Shown: one piece after another, positions 28,242 to 37,116 of the stretch | How positions within the stretch are numbered: the first letter of the stretch is position 1 | Layout of the letters: every line of letters begins with the position of its first letter | NCBI RefSeq assembly: GCF_036231905.1 | Contig: NZ_JAZARE010000013.1 | Coordinates: 107,326 to 171,325 of the forward strand | Reading direction: 5' to 3' | Origin: CAMLIZ01 sp036231905 | Lineage (GTDB): Bacteria; Pseudomonadota; Gammaproteobacteria; Burkholderiales; Burkholderiaceae_C | Length of the DNA stretch: 64,000 nt | The notes under the pieces: generated by a model | Told to the model about the DNA's origin: nothing | Databases searched by the model: none | Seen by the model: only the letters and a program-made list of their open reading frames with translations | Position numbers and translations under genes: made by a program

Positions 28242-30092
28242 ATGGCGCGCGTGATCGATCCGCCGGCACCCTTGCTGCATGACACGCCGGCGCCGCCGGT
28301 GCGCCGGGGATGGGGCCGCCCCGCGATCCTGGGCGGCGGGCTGGCCTTGATGGTCGCGCTGCCGTGGCTGCCGGTGCCGGACTACTGGATCACCCAGCTC
28401 AACTACATCGGCCTGTTCGGGCTGGTGGCGCTGGGGCTGGTGCTGCTCACCGGCGTGGGTGGCCTCACGTCCTTCGGCCAGGCGGCGTTCGCGGGCATCG
28501 GCGCTTATGCCTCCGCCTGGTTGTGCGTGCGCTGGGGCGGCTCGCCGTGGCTGGGGCTGGCGCTGGGCCTGGGCATCACGGCGGGCGTGGCCTTGCTGCT
28601 GGGCTGGATCACGCTGCGCATGTCCGGCCACTACCTGCCGCTGGCCACCATCGCCTGGAGCCTGGCGCTGTACTACACCATGGGCAACGTGGACGCGCTG
28701 GGCAAGTACGACGGCCTGCTGGGCGTGCCGCCGATCTCGATCTTCGGCCTGCAGCTGCAGGACGAGCGCCGCATCTACCTGCTGATCTGGGGCTGCGCGC
28801 TGTGTGCCGGCATCGGCATCACGCGGCTGCTGGATTCGCGTGTCGGCCGCGTGATGCGCGCGCTCAACGCACATCGCGGCGGCGGCATCACCATGCCCGA
28901 GGCCATGGGGGCCTCCACCTTCCGCTACAAGGTGCTGATGTTCGTGCTGGCGGCCCTGCTGGCGTCGTTGTCGGGCTGGCTGTTCGCGCACATGCAGCGG
29001 GCGGTGAACCCATCACCCTTCGGCATCAAGTTCGGCATCGAGTACCTGTTCATGGCGGTGGTGGGCGGGGTGGGGCACGTGGGCGGTGCCTTCGTGGGCG
29101 CAGCCCTGGTGAAGATCGCCGAAGACCAGCTGCAGACCTGGCTGCCGGTGCTCTTTGGCACCTCGGGCAGCTACGAGGTCGTGGTGTTCGGCGTGGTGCT
29201 GGTGCTGGTGCTCAAGTTCGCGCCGGACGGCCTGTGGCCGCTGGTCGAACGGCTGCTGCCACGGCGCGCGCCTCAGCGGCCGGATCCCGCATTGGCCGCG
29301 CTGCCGCGCCGGTGCAAAGCTGCCGCCGGTGAGCCGCTGCTGCAGGTGCAGGGGCTGCGCAAGGCCTTCGGCGGCCTGGTGGCGGTGAACGACATCAGCT
29401 TCGAGCTGCGCGCCGGCGAGATCGTGGGCCTGATCGGGCCCAACGGGGCGGGCAAGTCCACCACCTTCAACCTGGTGTCCGGCGTGCTGGGTGCCACCGC
29501 CGGCGAAGTGCGGTTGTGCGGCCAGCGGGTGGACCGGCTGCCCGCGCGGGCGATCGCCCGCCGGGGCCTGGCGCGCACCTTCCAGCATGTGAAGCTCGTG
29601 CCCGAGATGACGGTGCTGGACAACGTGGCCCTGGGCACCTACCTGCGCACCTCGCGCGGCGCGCTGTCCGCCATGGCCGGCACCGACCGCCGGGAGGAGG
29701 CCCGTGCCCGCGCCGAAGCCGCGCTGCAGCTGCAGCGCGTGGGGCTGGGTGAGTGCCTGCACGAGCAGGCCGGCAACCTGGCGCTCGGCCAGCAGCGCCT
29801 GGTGGAGATCGCGCGTGCGCTGGCCGCCGACCCCTTGTTGCTGCTGCTGGACGAGCCGGCCGCCGGCCTGCGCCATCGCGAGAAGCAGGCCCTGGCCGCG
29901 GTGCTCAAGCAGCTGCGTGCCGAAGGCCTGAGCCTGCTGCTGGTGGAGCACGACATGGACTTCGTGATGCGGCTCACCGACCGCATCGTGGTGATGGAGT
30001 TCGGCACCCGGCTCATGGAGGGCACGCCCGCCGAAGTGCAGGCCAGCCCGCAGGTGAGGGCGGCGTACCTGGGCACGGAGGAGGCCCAGTGA
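28242..30092 (+). CDS. livM-livG: Fused LivM permease and LivG ATPase
   Basis: A 616-residue protein joining two transporter subunits. Residues about 25-335 form a LivM-type permease (LTSFGQAAFAGIGAYASAW, then FMAVVGGVGHVGGAFVGAAL). A short linker follows, and residues about 365-616 form a LivG ATPase with Walker A GPNGAGKST, a divergent signature LALGQQRLVEIARAL normal for LivG, Walker B LLLLLDEPAAGL and the switch histidine in VEHDMDF. The fusion fixes the permease-ATPase stoichiometry. No frameshift is needed: the frame is continuous. Confidence 0.9.
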   Translation: MARVIDPPAPLLHDTPAPPVRRGWGRPAILGGGLALMVALPWLPVPDYWITQLNYIGLFGLVALGLVLLTGVGGLTSFGQAAFAGIGAYASAWLCVRWGGSPWLGLALGLGITAGVALLLGWITLRMSGHYLPLATIAWSLALYYTMGNVDALGKYDGLLGVPPISIFGLQLQDERRIYLLIWGCALCAGIGITRLLDSRVGRVMRALNAHRGGGITMPEAMGASTFRYKVLMFVLAALLASLSGWLFAHMQRAVNPSPFGIKFGIEYLFMAVVGGVGHVGGAFVGAALVKIAEDQLQTWLPVLFGTSGSYEVVVFGVVLVLVLKFAPDGLWPLVERLLPRRAPQRPDPALAALPRRCKAAAGEPLLQVQGLRKAFGGLVAVNDISFELRAGEIVGLIGPNGAGKSTTFNLVSGVLGATAGEVRLCGQRVDRLPARAIARRGLARTFQHVKLVPEMTVLDNVALGTYLRTSRGALSAMAGTDRREEARARAEAALQLQRVGLGECLHEQAGNLALGQQRLVEIARALAADPLLLLLDEPAAGLRHREKQALAAVLKQLRAEGLSLLLVEHDMDFVMRLTDRIVVMEFGTRLMEGTPAEVQASPQVRAAYLGTEEAQ

Positions 30093-30120
30093 GCCTCGCC
30101 CGGCCGCCCGAAGAGGCGAA

Positions 30121-30137
30121 TTCCCGCCTGGCGGGAA
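30121..30137. repeat. Short perfect hairpin between livM-livG and livF
   Basis: TTCCCGCC-T-GGCGGGAA, 8-bp perfect arms in the 70-bp gap before livF, flanked by GCGCGCAGCGCG. It interrupts an otherwise tightly packed operon and has no T run, so it could be a REP-like unit, an mRNA stabiliser or an attenuator. Other copies were not found in the window. Confidence 0.4.
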
Positions 30138-30162
30138 CGCGCGCAGCGCGAAGGGTGCACCA

Positions 30163-30963
30163 ATGAGTGCGGCTTGTATGCCGATGACAACCTTGCAGGC
30201 CGAACGCGCCGTCGCACCGGCCGCGGCCACGGGCACTGCCCCCTTGCTGGAGATGACCGGCCTGCGCGCCGGCTACGGCAAGGCGGTGGTGCTGCAGGGG
30301 CTCGCGCTGGCCGCACGCGCCGGCGAGGTCGTCACCGTGATCGGCCCCAACGGTGCCGGCAAGTCCACCTTGTTGAACGCGCTGATGGGCCTGCTGCCGC
30401 ACGAGGGCAGCCTGCGTTTCGATGGCCAGGACCTGCAGCAGCTCACGCTGGAAGAACGTGTGATGGCCGGCATCGCGCTGGTGCCCGAGAAGCGCGAGCT
30501 CTTCGGCAGCATGAGCGTGGAGGACAACCTGCTGCTGGGCGGCTGGCGCGCGCACAAGCTGCGCCGGCGCGATGCGCCCCAGCAGATGGAGCGGGTGTAC
30601 GGCCTGTTCCCGCGCCTGAAGGAGCGGCGCGCCCAGGCGGCCGGCACCTTGTCCGGCGGCGAGCGCCAGATGCTGGCCATCGGGCGCGCATTGATGAGCG
30701 GGCCGCGCCTGCTGATGCTGGACGAGCCCAGCCTCGGGCTGGCGCCGCTGGTGGTGCGCGAGATCTTCCACATCATTGCCAGCCTGCGCGACACCGGCGT
30801 CACGCTGCTGCTGGTGGAGCAGAACGCGCGCGCAGCCCTGCAGGTGGCCGACCACGGCCATGTGCTGGAGACAGGCGAGTTCGTGCTGCACGGGCCGGCC
30901 GCCACGCTGGCCACCGACCCGCGCGTGATCGACACGTACCTGGGCAGCGACAGAAAGGATTGA
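30163..30963 (+). CDS. livF: LivF-type ABC ATPase
   Basis: A 266-residue ATPase with Walker A GPNGAGKST, signature LSGGERQML, Walker B LLMLDEPSLGLAP and the switch histidine position occupied in VEQNARAAL, as usual for LivF. The N terminus has about 25 residues before the first ATPase strand, so the start may be a later ATG (30181). It completes the transporter with the fused LivM-LivG protein. The SDR gene follows 32 bases after its stop. Confidence 0.9.
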   Translation: MSAACMPMTTLQAERAVAPAAATGTAPLLEMTGLRAGYGKAVVLQGLALAARAGEVVTVIGPNGAGKSTLLNALMGLLPHEGSLRFDGQDLQQLTLEERVMAGIALVPEKRELFGSMSVEDNLLLGGWRAHKLRRRDAPQQMERVYGLFPRLKERRAQAAGTLSGGERQMLAIGRALMSGPRLLMLDEPSLGLAPLVVREIFHIIASLRDTGVTLLLVEQNARAALQVADHGHVLETGEFVLHGPAATLATDPRVIDTYLGSDRKD

Positions 30964-30995
30964 CATGACGTTCGCAACGGCCGGGAGGTACTGAG

Positions 30996-31760
30996 ATGCA
31001 GATCCACGGACAAGCCGCCTTGGTCACCGGCGGCGGCAGCGGGCTCGGCGAAGCGGTGGCGCGGGCGCTGGCCGCGGCGGGCGCCAGGGTGTCGGTGCTG
31101 GACCGCAATGCCGAGGGCGCGCAGCGCGTGGCCGATGCGATCGGCGGCCGGGCCTTCACCTGCGATATCGCTGACACCGCCAGCCTGCAGCAGGCGCTGG
31201 ACGGCGCCAGCGCCGCCCACGGCACAGCGCGCATCGTGATGAACATCGCCGGCATCGGCACCGCCAAGCGCGTCATCGGCAAGGACGGGCAGCCCGCGCC
31301 GCTGGAGGACTTCGAGCGTGTGGTGCGCATCAACCTGATCGGTACCTACAACGTGGTGCGCCTGGCGGCGGCCGCCATGGCCAGGCTCGAGCCGCTGGCC
31401 GGCGGCGAGCGCGGCATGGTGCTGATGACCGCCTCGGTGGCGGCGTACGACGGCCAGGTGGGCCAGGAAGCGTATTCGGCGTCCAAGGGCGGCCTGGTCT
31501 CCATGACGCTGCCGCTGGCACGCGACCTGGCGCAGCACGGCATCCGCGTGGTCACCATCGCGCCGGGCCTGTTCGAGACGCCGCTGATGAAGACCTTGCC
31601 CGACGCAGTGCAGCAATCGCTGGCGGCCTCCATCCCGTTCCCGCCCCGGCTGGGCCAGCCGGAGGAGTTTGCGGCCCTGGCGCTGCACGCGGTGACCAAC
31701 GGCCACCTCAATGGCGAGACCATCCGGCTCGATGGTGCGCTGCGCATGGCGCCGCGCTGA
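30996..31760 (+). CDS. SDR 3-hydroxyacyl-CoA dehydrogenase-like
   Basis: A 254-residue short-chain dehydrogenase resembling type II 3-hydroxyacyl-CoA dehydrogenase (HSD10 type): TGGGSGLGEAVA cofactor motif, DRNAEGA for NAD preference, NIAGIG, the YSASK catalytic pair and APGLFETPLM. It would supply the dehydrogenation step missing between the crotonase and the thiolase of the same operon, making the beta-oxidation set complete. GGGAGG lies in front of the ATG. Confidence 0.87.
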   Translation: MQIHGQAALVTGGGSGLGEAVARALAAAGARVSVLDRNAEGAQRVADAIGGRAFTCDIADTASLQQALDGASAAHGTARIVMNIAGIGTAKRVIGKDGQPAPLEDFERVVRINLIGTYNVVRLAAAAMARLEPLAGGERGMVLMTASVAAYDGQVGQEAYSASKGGLVSMTLPLARDLAQHGIRVVTIAPGLFETPLMKTLPDAVQQSLAASIPFPPRLGQPEEFAALALHAVTNGHLNGETIRLDGALRMAPR

Positions 31761-31832
31761 ATTGTGGGGTGAGGCACGCGCAGCTTCGCAGGCTTGTCCG
31801 CCGCTGGAAGAATCTGTTACGCGCCGAACCCG

Positions 31833-31860
31833 TTGTGACCTCCGGCCGCCGCGCTAGAGT
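31833..31860 (+). promoter_or_regulatory. Candidate sigma-70 promoter of the gamma-glutamyltransferase gene
   Basis: TTGTGA (31833-31838), a 16-bp spacer and TAGAGT (31855-31860), each four of six bases of consensus, 56 bases before the ATG. This is the only promoter-like match noticed in the 156-bp gap. Confidence 0.35.
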
Positions 31861-31916
31861 GGCCCGGCCGTGCCCCCGGCACGCCCACAACACACCGCCT
31901 GACTGGAGACGCCCTC

Positions 31917-33665
31917 ATGCTGCTTGCCGATCGAACGCTTCCGCACCTGCCGCTTGTCCACCGCCTGCTGCTGGCGGTGATGACCACCGGCTTCGTGGCC
32001 ACGGCCCAGGCCGCCTCCCCCGCGCCGGTGGCCGCCGAGAACGGCATGGTGGTCACGGCGCAGCACCTGGCCAGCCGGGTCGGCGTGGACGTGCTCAAGG
32101 AAGGCGGCAACGCCATCGACGCCGCGGTGGCGGTGGGTTATGCGCTCTCGGTGGTGTACCCGGCGGCCGGCAACCTGGGCGGCGGTGGTTTCATGACCAT
32201 CCAGCTGGCCAACGGCCGCAAGACCTTTCTCGACTTCCGCGAAAAGGCGCCGCTGGCCGCCACGCCCAACATGTACCTCGGCCCGGACGGCAACGTGGTC
32301 AAGGGCCTGAGCACCACCGGCCACCTCGCCGTGGGTGTGCCCGGCAGCGTCGCCGGCCTGGAATACGCGCTGGCCCACTACGGCAGCATGAAGCGCGCCA
32401 CGCTCATGGCACCGGCGATTGCCTATGCCGAGCGCGGCTACACCCTTGAGCAGGGCGACGTGGAGCTGCTGCACACCGCCACCGAGGATTTCCGCAAGGA
32501 CCCGGCCACCGCCGCCATCTTCCTCAACCGCGGCGAGCCGTTTGCGCCCGGCCAGAAGCTGGTGCAGCGCGACCTGGCCAAGACGCTGAAGCTCATCCGC
32601 GACAAGGGCGCCGACGGCTTCTACAAGGGCCCGGTGGCCGCGGCCATCGTCGCGTCCAGCCAGGCGGGCAAGGGCATCATCACCCAGGCCGACCTGGACC
32701 AGTACAAGGTGCGCGAGATGGCGCCGGTGGAGTGTGACTACCGCGGCTACCACGTGGTGTCGGCGCCGCCGCCCAGCTCCGGCGGCGTGATCATCTGCGA
32801 GATCCTCAACGTGCTGGAGGGCTATCCGCTCAAGGAGATGGGCTTCCGCTCGGCGCAGGCGGTGCATGTGCAGGTGGAGGCCATGCGCCATGCCTACGTG
32901 GACCGCAACAGCTACCTCGGCGACCCGGACTTCGTGAAGAACCCGCTGGACCGCCTGCTGGACAAGGCCTACGCCGGCAAGATCCGCGCGGCCATCGACC
33001 CCGCCAAGGCCGGCGTGTCCAAGGACATCAAGCCCGGCGTGGCACCGCACGAGGGCAGCAACACCACCCACTACTCGATCATCGACAAGTGGGGCAATGC
33101 AGTGTCGGTCACCTACACCCTGAACGACTGGTTCGGCGCCAAGGTCACGGCGCAGGGCACCGGCGTGCTGCTCAACGACGAGATGGACGACTTCACCGCC
33201 AAGATCGGCGTGCCCAACCTCTACGGCCTGGTGCAGGGCGAGGCCAACGCCATCGCCCCGGGCAAGCGGCCGCTCAGCTCGATGAGCCCCACCATCGTCA
33301 CCAAGGACGGCAAGCCGGTGATGGTGGTGGGCACGCCCGGCGGCAGCCGCATCATCACCGCGGTGCTGCACACCATCATCAACGTGATCGACTACGACAT
33401 GACGATCCAGGAGGCGGTGGACGCACCGCGCTTCCACCAGCAATGGCTGCCGGAGGCCACCAACGTCGAGAACTTCGCGCTCAGCCCGGACACGCGCCGC
33501 ATGCTCGAAGGCATGGGCCACAAGTTCGGCGGCGCGCAGCCGGCCAACCACCTGGCCGCCATCCTGGTGGGCGCGCCGTCGCTGGCCGGCAAGCCGGTGG
33601 GCAACAATCGCTACTACGGCGCCAACGACCCGCGGCGCAACACCGGGCTGGCGCTGGGGTACTGA
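31917..33665 (+). CDS. ggt: Gamma-glutamyltransferase
   Basis: A 582-residue periplasmic N-terminal-nucleophile hydrolase that cleaves glutathione and transfers the gamma-glutamyl group. A signal peptide ends near residue 33 (TAQAA). The autoprocessing threonine is Thr383 in SNTTHYSIID, and the small subunit contains PLSSMSPTIV and GTPGGSRI, which bind the glutamyl moiety. GGAG precedes the ATG. It is monocistronic and convergent with the TauE/SafE-like gene. Confidence 0.93.
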   Translation: MLLADRTLPHLPLVHRLLLAVMTTGFVATAQAASPAPVAAENGMVVTAQHLASRVGVDVLKEGGNAIDAAVAVGYALSVVYPAAGNLGGGGFMTIQLANGRKTFLDFREKAPLAATPNMYLGPDGNVVKGLSTTGHLAVGVPGSVAGLEYALAHYGSMKRATLMAPAIAYAERGYTLEQGDVELLHTATEDFRKDPATAAIFLNRGEPFAPGQKLVQRDLAKTLKLIRDKGADGFYKGPVAAAIVASSQAGKGIITQADLDQYKVREMAPVECDYRGYHVVSAPPPSSGGVIICEILNVLEGYPLKEMGFRSAQAVHVQVEAMRHAYVDRNSYLGDPDFVKNPLDRLLDKAYAGKIRAAIDPAKAGVSKDIKPGVAPHEGSNTTHYSIIDKWGNAVSVTYTLNDWFGAKVTAQGTGVLLNDEMDDFTAKIGVPNLYGLVQGEANAIAPGKRPLSSMSPTIVTKDGKPVMVVGTPGGSRIITAVLHTIINVIDYDMTIQEAVDAPRFHQQWLPEATNVENFALSPDTRRMLEGMGHKFGGAQPANHLAAILVGAPSLAGKPVGNNRYYGANDPRRNTGLALGY

Positions 33666-33724
33666 TCCGCGCAGGCATGCCCGTCGTGCGGGGGCGGTGC
33701 CACGAGGCGGGGCCCTCGATCGAC

Positions 33725-33745
33725 CGCAGGCGAACTGCGCCTGCG
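33725..33745. terminator. Hairpin between convergent ggt and TauE-like genes
   Basis: CGCAGGCG / CGCCTGCG perfect 8-bp stem with a 5-base loop in the 113-bp convergent gap. There is no T tract; a termination role is suggested by position only. Confidence 0.35.
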
Positions 33746-33778
33746 ACCGCGGGCCGATGCACCTGCGGCTCGCGCAGC

Positions 33779-34474
33779 TCAGGTCGCGCACCAGGCTGCC
33801 ACGCGCTCCCACAGCCCATGGGTGAGCGCCCAGCCGGATGCGGCGGCCACCATCGCGCCGGCGCTGCGCGCCGGCCAAGCGCTGGGGGCGCGGCCGCCGG
33901 GGCCGGCCAAGCGACGCAGCGCCAGCGGCAGCAACACCAACGCCGGCGCAGACGCTAGCGCGAAGCTGCCCATCGTGGCTGCGCCCAGCCAGGGGCTGTC
34001 CGCCAGCGCCGCCAGCAGCAAGGCCGCTTGGGACAGGCCGCATGGCCACAGGATCCAGCTGCTGCCGGCAGCGGCGGCACGGCCGGGCCCGGCGATGCGA
34101 TGCCAGCCAGGCGACGCGCCCGCTGCAGCGGGCGCCAGGGCGGCCGAAGCCCCGCTGCGCCAGGTGGGCAGCCGGCCGGTGACCAGCATCCACACGCCCA
34201 GCGCGAGAGCACCCGCATGCAGCAAGGTCCACAAGGGCCGCAGCAGCGGCGCCAGCTCCGCCAGGCTGCGCAGCGCGGCCATGCTGCTCGCTGCCACCGC
34301 ACCGGCGAGCGCATAACCGGCCACGCGGCCCAGGTGGAAGGCCGGCGGCGCCGATCGCGATGCGCCGCAGCCACGCAGCACGGCAGCACAAGGGGCGCTG
34401 CACATCGCTGCACAGTGCGGCGAGCCGGCCAGGCCCATCAGGGCGGCGGCTGCCAGCAGGGCGGGGCCATTCAT
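33779..34474 (-). CDS. TauE/SafE-family (DsbD-TM-like) membrane protein of the cbb3 cluster
   Basis: A 231-residue polytopic protein with about six hydrophobic segments. The N-terminal GSPHCAAMCSAPC cysteine/histidine motif resembles the 'sulfite exporter TauE/SafE' proteins found next to cbb3 oxidase genes, which may handle copper or redox equivalents during oxidase assembly. Pairs of cysteines occur in TM1 and in WPCGLSQA, as in DsbD-like carriers. It lies 53 bases after hemN on the same strand. The precise role is inferred from context. Confidence 0.75.
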   Translation of the reverse strand: MNGPALLAAAALMGLAGSPHCAAMCSAPCAAVLRGCGASRSAPPAFHLGRVAGYALAGAVAASSMAALRSLAELAPLLRPLWTLLHAGALALGVWMLVTGRLPTWRSGASAALAPAAAGASPGWHRIAGPGRAAAAGSSWILWPCGLSQAALLLAALADSPWLGAATMGSFALASAPALVLLPLALRRLAGPGGRAPSAWPARSAGAMVAAASGWALTHGLWERVAAWCAT

Positions 34475-34527
34475 GTCAGCGCCGCCCGGGGGGCAACGAA
34501 CGAAGTAAGCGTGGGGGTCGTTCCATC

Positions 34528-35946
34528 TCAGATGATTCTCGAGAAGCGGGCGCGCGTGGTGTCGTCCTGCAGGTAGCGGTCGAACACCATGGCCACCGCA
34601 CGCACGAAGTACCAGCCTGCTGGTGTGACCTGCACGGCGCGGGGCTCCAGCACCACCAGGCCGGCATCGGCCAGTGGCCGCAGCCGCTCCAGCTCACTGC
34701 GGAAGTGGCTGTCCATGCTGACGAGGTGCGCCGATTCGATCGATTCGAACTCCAGCCGGCCCTGGCACATCAGCGCCATGATGACCGCGCGGCGCAGCAG
34801 GTCGTCGCGCGACAAAGCCAGGCCGCGCACGGTGGGGAAGTCGCCCTGCCGCAGCGCGTCGTAGTACTCGTCCAGCGTCTTGGCGTTCTGGCTGTAGCTG
34901 GCCCCGACGCGGCCGATGGCCGACACGCCCAGCGCCACCAGGTCGCAGTCGGGCTGGGTGCTGTAGCCCTGGAAGTTGCGGTGCAGCCGGCCCTGGCGCT
35001 TGGCCGCGGCGAGTGAGTCGCTGTGCAGCGCGAAGTGGTCCATGCCGATGTAGTCGTAGCCCGCCTGCAGGAAGCCGTCGATCGCGCCGCTCAGCATGCC
35101 GATGCGGGTGGCGGCCGCCGGCAGGTCGGCCGAGGCGATGCGCCGCTGCGGCTTGAAGCGCTGCGGCAGGTGGGCATAGGCGTACAACGCGATGCGGTCG
35201 GGCCGCAGCCGCGACACCTGGGCGATGGTGCGCTGGAAGGAGGCTTCGGTCTGCAGCGGCAGGCCGTAGATCAGGTCCACGTTGATGGATTCATAGCCCA
35301 GCGCCCGGGCGCTCAGCATCAAGCCCTCCACCGATTCGAAGGACTGCACCCGGTGCACCGCCTTCTGCACATCGGCGTCGAAATCCTGCACGCCCAGGCT
35401 GAGCCGGTTGAAACCGAGGGAGGCCAGGTGCGCCAGGCGCTCGGGCGTGGCGGTGCGCGGGTCGACCTCGATGGACATTTCCGCGCCCGGCACGAAATGG
35501 AAGGCCCGGCGCAGCGAGGTCATGAGGCGTGTGAGCTCCTCGTCGCTCAGGAAGGTGGGCGTGCCGCCGCCCAGGTGCAGCTGCGAGGCCACCTCCTTCG
35601 GGCCCAGCACCGCCACGTGCAGCGCCATCTCGCGCTCCAGTGCGTCCAGGTAGTCCGCCGCGCGCTCATGGTGCCGGGTGATCACCTTGTTGCAGGCGCA
35701 GTAGTAGCAGACCGATTCGCAGAACGGGATGTGCACGTACACCGACAGCGGCGGCCGGCCGCCGATGGTGGCCCCCTCGGCGCGCTGGCGCAGCGCCTGG
35801 CGGTACTCGGCCGCGCCATAGGCTTCGACGAAGCGGTCGGCCGTGGGGTAGGAGGTGTAGCGCGGCCCGTTCATGTCCAGCCGTTGCAGCAGCTCGGGCG
35901 GGAACAGCGGGGTGCGCGGGGGCGGGCAGAGCGTGGGAGCGTCCAT
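34528..35946 (-). CDS. hemN: Oxygen-independent coproporphyrinogen III oxidase
   Basis: A 472-residue radical-SAM enzyme that converts coproporphyrinogen III to protoporphyrinogen IX without oxygen. The N-terminal NGPRYTSYPT segment and the cluster motif CESVCYYCACN are diagnostic, followed by GGGTPTFL. It supplies haem for the cbb3 oxidase under low oxygen. No ribosome site is visible before the ATG, and the FNR-type promoter predicts transcription starting 1-2 bases upstream, so the message may be leaderless. It is divergent from fnr across a shared FNR box. Confidence 0.94.
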   Translation of the reverse strand: MDAPTLCPPPRTPLFPPELLQRLDMNGPRYTSYPTADRFVEAYGAAEYRQALRQRAEGATIGGRPPLSVYVHIPFCESVCYYCACNKVITRHHERAADYLDALEREMALHVAVLGPKEVASQLHLGGGTPTFLSDEELTRLMTSLRRAFHFVPGAEMSIEVDPRTATPERLAHLASLGFNRLSLGVQDFDADVQKAVHRVQSFESVEGLMLSARALGYESINVDLIYGLPLQTEASFQRTIAQVSRLRPDRIALYAYAHLPQRFKPQRRIASADLPAAATRIGMLSGAIDGFLQAGYDYIGMDHFALHSDSLAAAKRQGRLHRNFQGYSTQPDCDLVALGVSAIGRVGASYSQNAKTLDEYYDALRQGDFPTVRGLALSRDDLLRRAVIMALMCQGRLEFESIESAHLVSMDSHFRSELERLRPLADAGLVVLEPRAVQVTPAGWYFVRAVAMVFDRYLQDDTTRARFSRII

Positions 35947-35953
35947 GGCCGCT

Positions 35954-36023
35954 ACTGTGGCAAGCGCCGGGCGCCATGGCCTTGATTTGGCTCAAGCGCC
36001 CGCACGCCCGCCTGGCAAAGAAT
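35954..36023. promoter_or_regulatory. Shared FNR box with -10s toward hemN and fnr
   Basis: The box TTGAT-TTGG-CTCAA is at 35982-35995 (nine of ten consensus bases). Toward fnr, AAGAAT (36018-36023) lies exactly 22 bp away; toward hemN, CACAGT (35954-35959, minus strand) also lies 22 bp away. This is class II FNR activator geometry in both directions, so Fnr probably controls itself and hemN. Confidence 0.75.
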
Positions 36024-36045
36024 GGGGCAGCTCTTGAGGTTGCGC

Positions 36046-36816
36046 ATGCTGACACCGACGAACCCTCCCTCCATCCCCCCGCGAGCGGCCGCCGACGCCG
36101 ATGGGTTGCACCCGCTGAAGGTGGCCTGCTCCAGCTGCAACCTGCGGGAGTTGTGCTTGCCTGTCGGGCTGTCCGGCGCCGACCTGCAGCGCCTGGACGG
36201 GCTGGTGGCCACCCGGCGCGCCGTGCCCCGCGGGCAGACGCTGTTTCGCATCGGCGATCCGTTCAAGGCGGTGTACGCCGTGCGCACCGGTTTCTTCAAG
36301 ACCCGGGTGAGCGCCGAGGACGGCCGCGACCAGGTCACCGGCTTCCAGATGGCCGGCGAGCTGCTGGGCCTGGACGGCATCAGCACCGACCGGCACAGCT
36401 GCGACGCGGTGGCGCTGGAGGATTCGCAGGTCTGCACCATTCCTTATGAGGACCTGGAATCGCTGTCGCGCGAATTCACCGAGCTGCAGCACCAGTTCCA
36501 CAAGATCATGAGCCGCGAGATCGTGCGCGACCATGGCGTGATGCTGCTGCTGGGCAGCATGCGCGCGGAAGAGCGGCTCGCCGCCTTCCTGCTCAACCTC
36601 ACCAAGCGCCTGCAGGCCCGCGGATTCTCTCCCTCGGCCCTGGTGCTGCGCATGACCCGCGAAGAGATCGGCAGCTACCTCGGGCTGAAGCTCGAGACCG
36701 TGAGCCGCACCTTCTCGAAGTTCCAGGACGATGGTGTGCTGGAAGTCAAGCAGCGCCAGATCCGCGTGCTGGACCAGGCCGCCTTGCAGCGGCTGGTGAA
36801 CAGCCCCAGCTGCTGA
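36046..36816 (+). CDS. fnr: FNR-type oxygen-sensing regulator
   Basis: A 256-residue Crp/Fnr protein that binds a 4Fe-4S cluster through Cys28, Cys31, Cys37 and Cys119, matching the FNR spacing. The C-terminal helix-turn-helix TREEIGSYLGLKLETVSRTFSKFQ has the E-SR recognition residues that read TTGAT-N4-ATCAA. ATG 36046 is used because GAGG is correctly placed; an ATG at 36022 overlaps the predicted -10. It is flanked by hemN and the cco cluster, and is the likely activator of the FNR boxes seen through 55551. Confidence 0.95.
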   Translation: MLTPTNPPSIPPRAAADADGLHPLKVACSSCNLRELCLPVGLSGADLQRLDGLVATRRAVPRGQTLFRIGDPFKAVYAVRTGFFKTRVSAEDGRDQVTGFQMAGELLGLDGISTDRHSCDAVALEDSQVCTIPYEDLESLSREFTELQHQFHKIMSREIVRDHGVMLLLGSMRAEERLAAFLLNLTKRLQARGFSPSALVLRMTREEIGSYLGLKLETVSRTFSKFQDDGVLEVKQRQIRVLDQAALQRLVNSPSC

Positions 36817-36832
36817 ACCCGGCCGCGCGGCG

Positions 36833-37111
36833 CTACCAGCGCGGCAGGCCTTCGGGGTCGGCCAGCAGCTGCGACAGCGCGCCCGCGCTCGCCGTGGTGG
36901 CCCAGAAGATGAGGAAGGTGACGGTGTAGACCGCCTGCACCGGCCATTCGATCGGCGTGACGCCAAACCACTGCAGCGTGTGCGGGTCCACCACCACGAA
37001 CACCAGCGCGGCCTGCACGCCGGCCACCAGGAAAGCCGGCCACAACAGCATCAGCACCCGTTGCGCGAAAGGCAGTGGCGTGGGGCGGGTGGGCATGGCA
37101 GCGGCCGGCAT
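36833..37111 (-). CDS. Small two-helix membrane protein at the end of the cco operon
   Basis: A 92-residue protein with two hydrophobic segments (about residues 17-36 and 55-78) separated by VVDPHTLQWFGVTPIEWP. No known family was recognised. It begins 5 bases after the FixH-like stop, so it belongs to the ccoNOQPGH transcript, and it ends convergently with fnr. Position suggests an oxidase-related accessory role. Confidence 0.7.
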   Translation of the reverse strand: MPAAAMPTRPTPLPFAQRVLMLLWPAFLVAGVQAALVFVVVDPHTLQWFGVTPIEWPVQAVYTVTFLIFWATTASAGALSQLLADPEGLPRW

Positions 37112-37116
37112 GGTGC

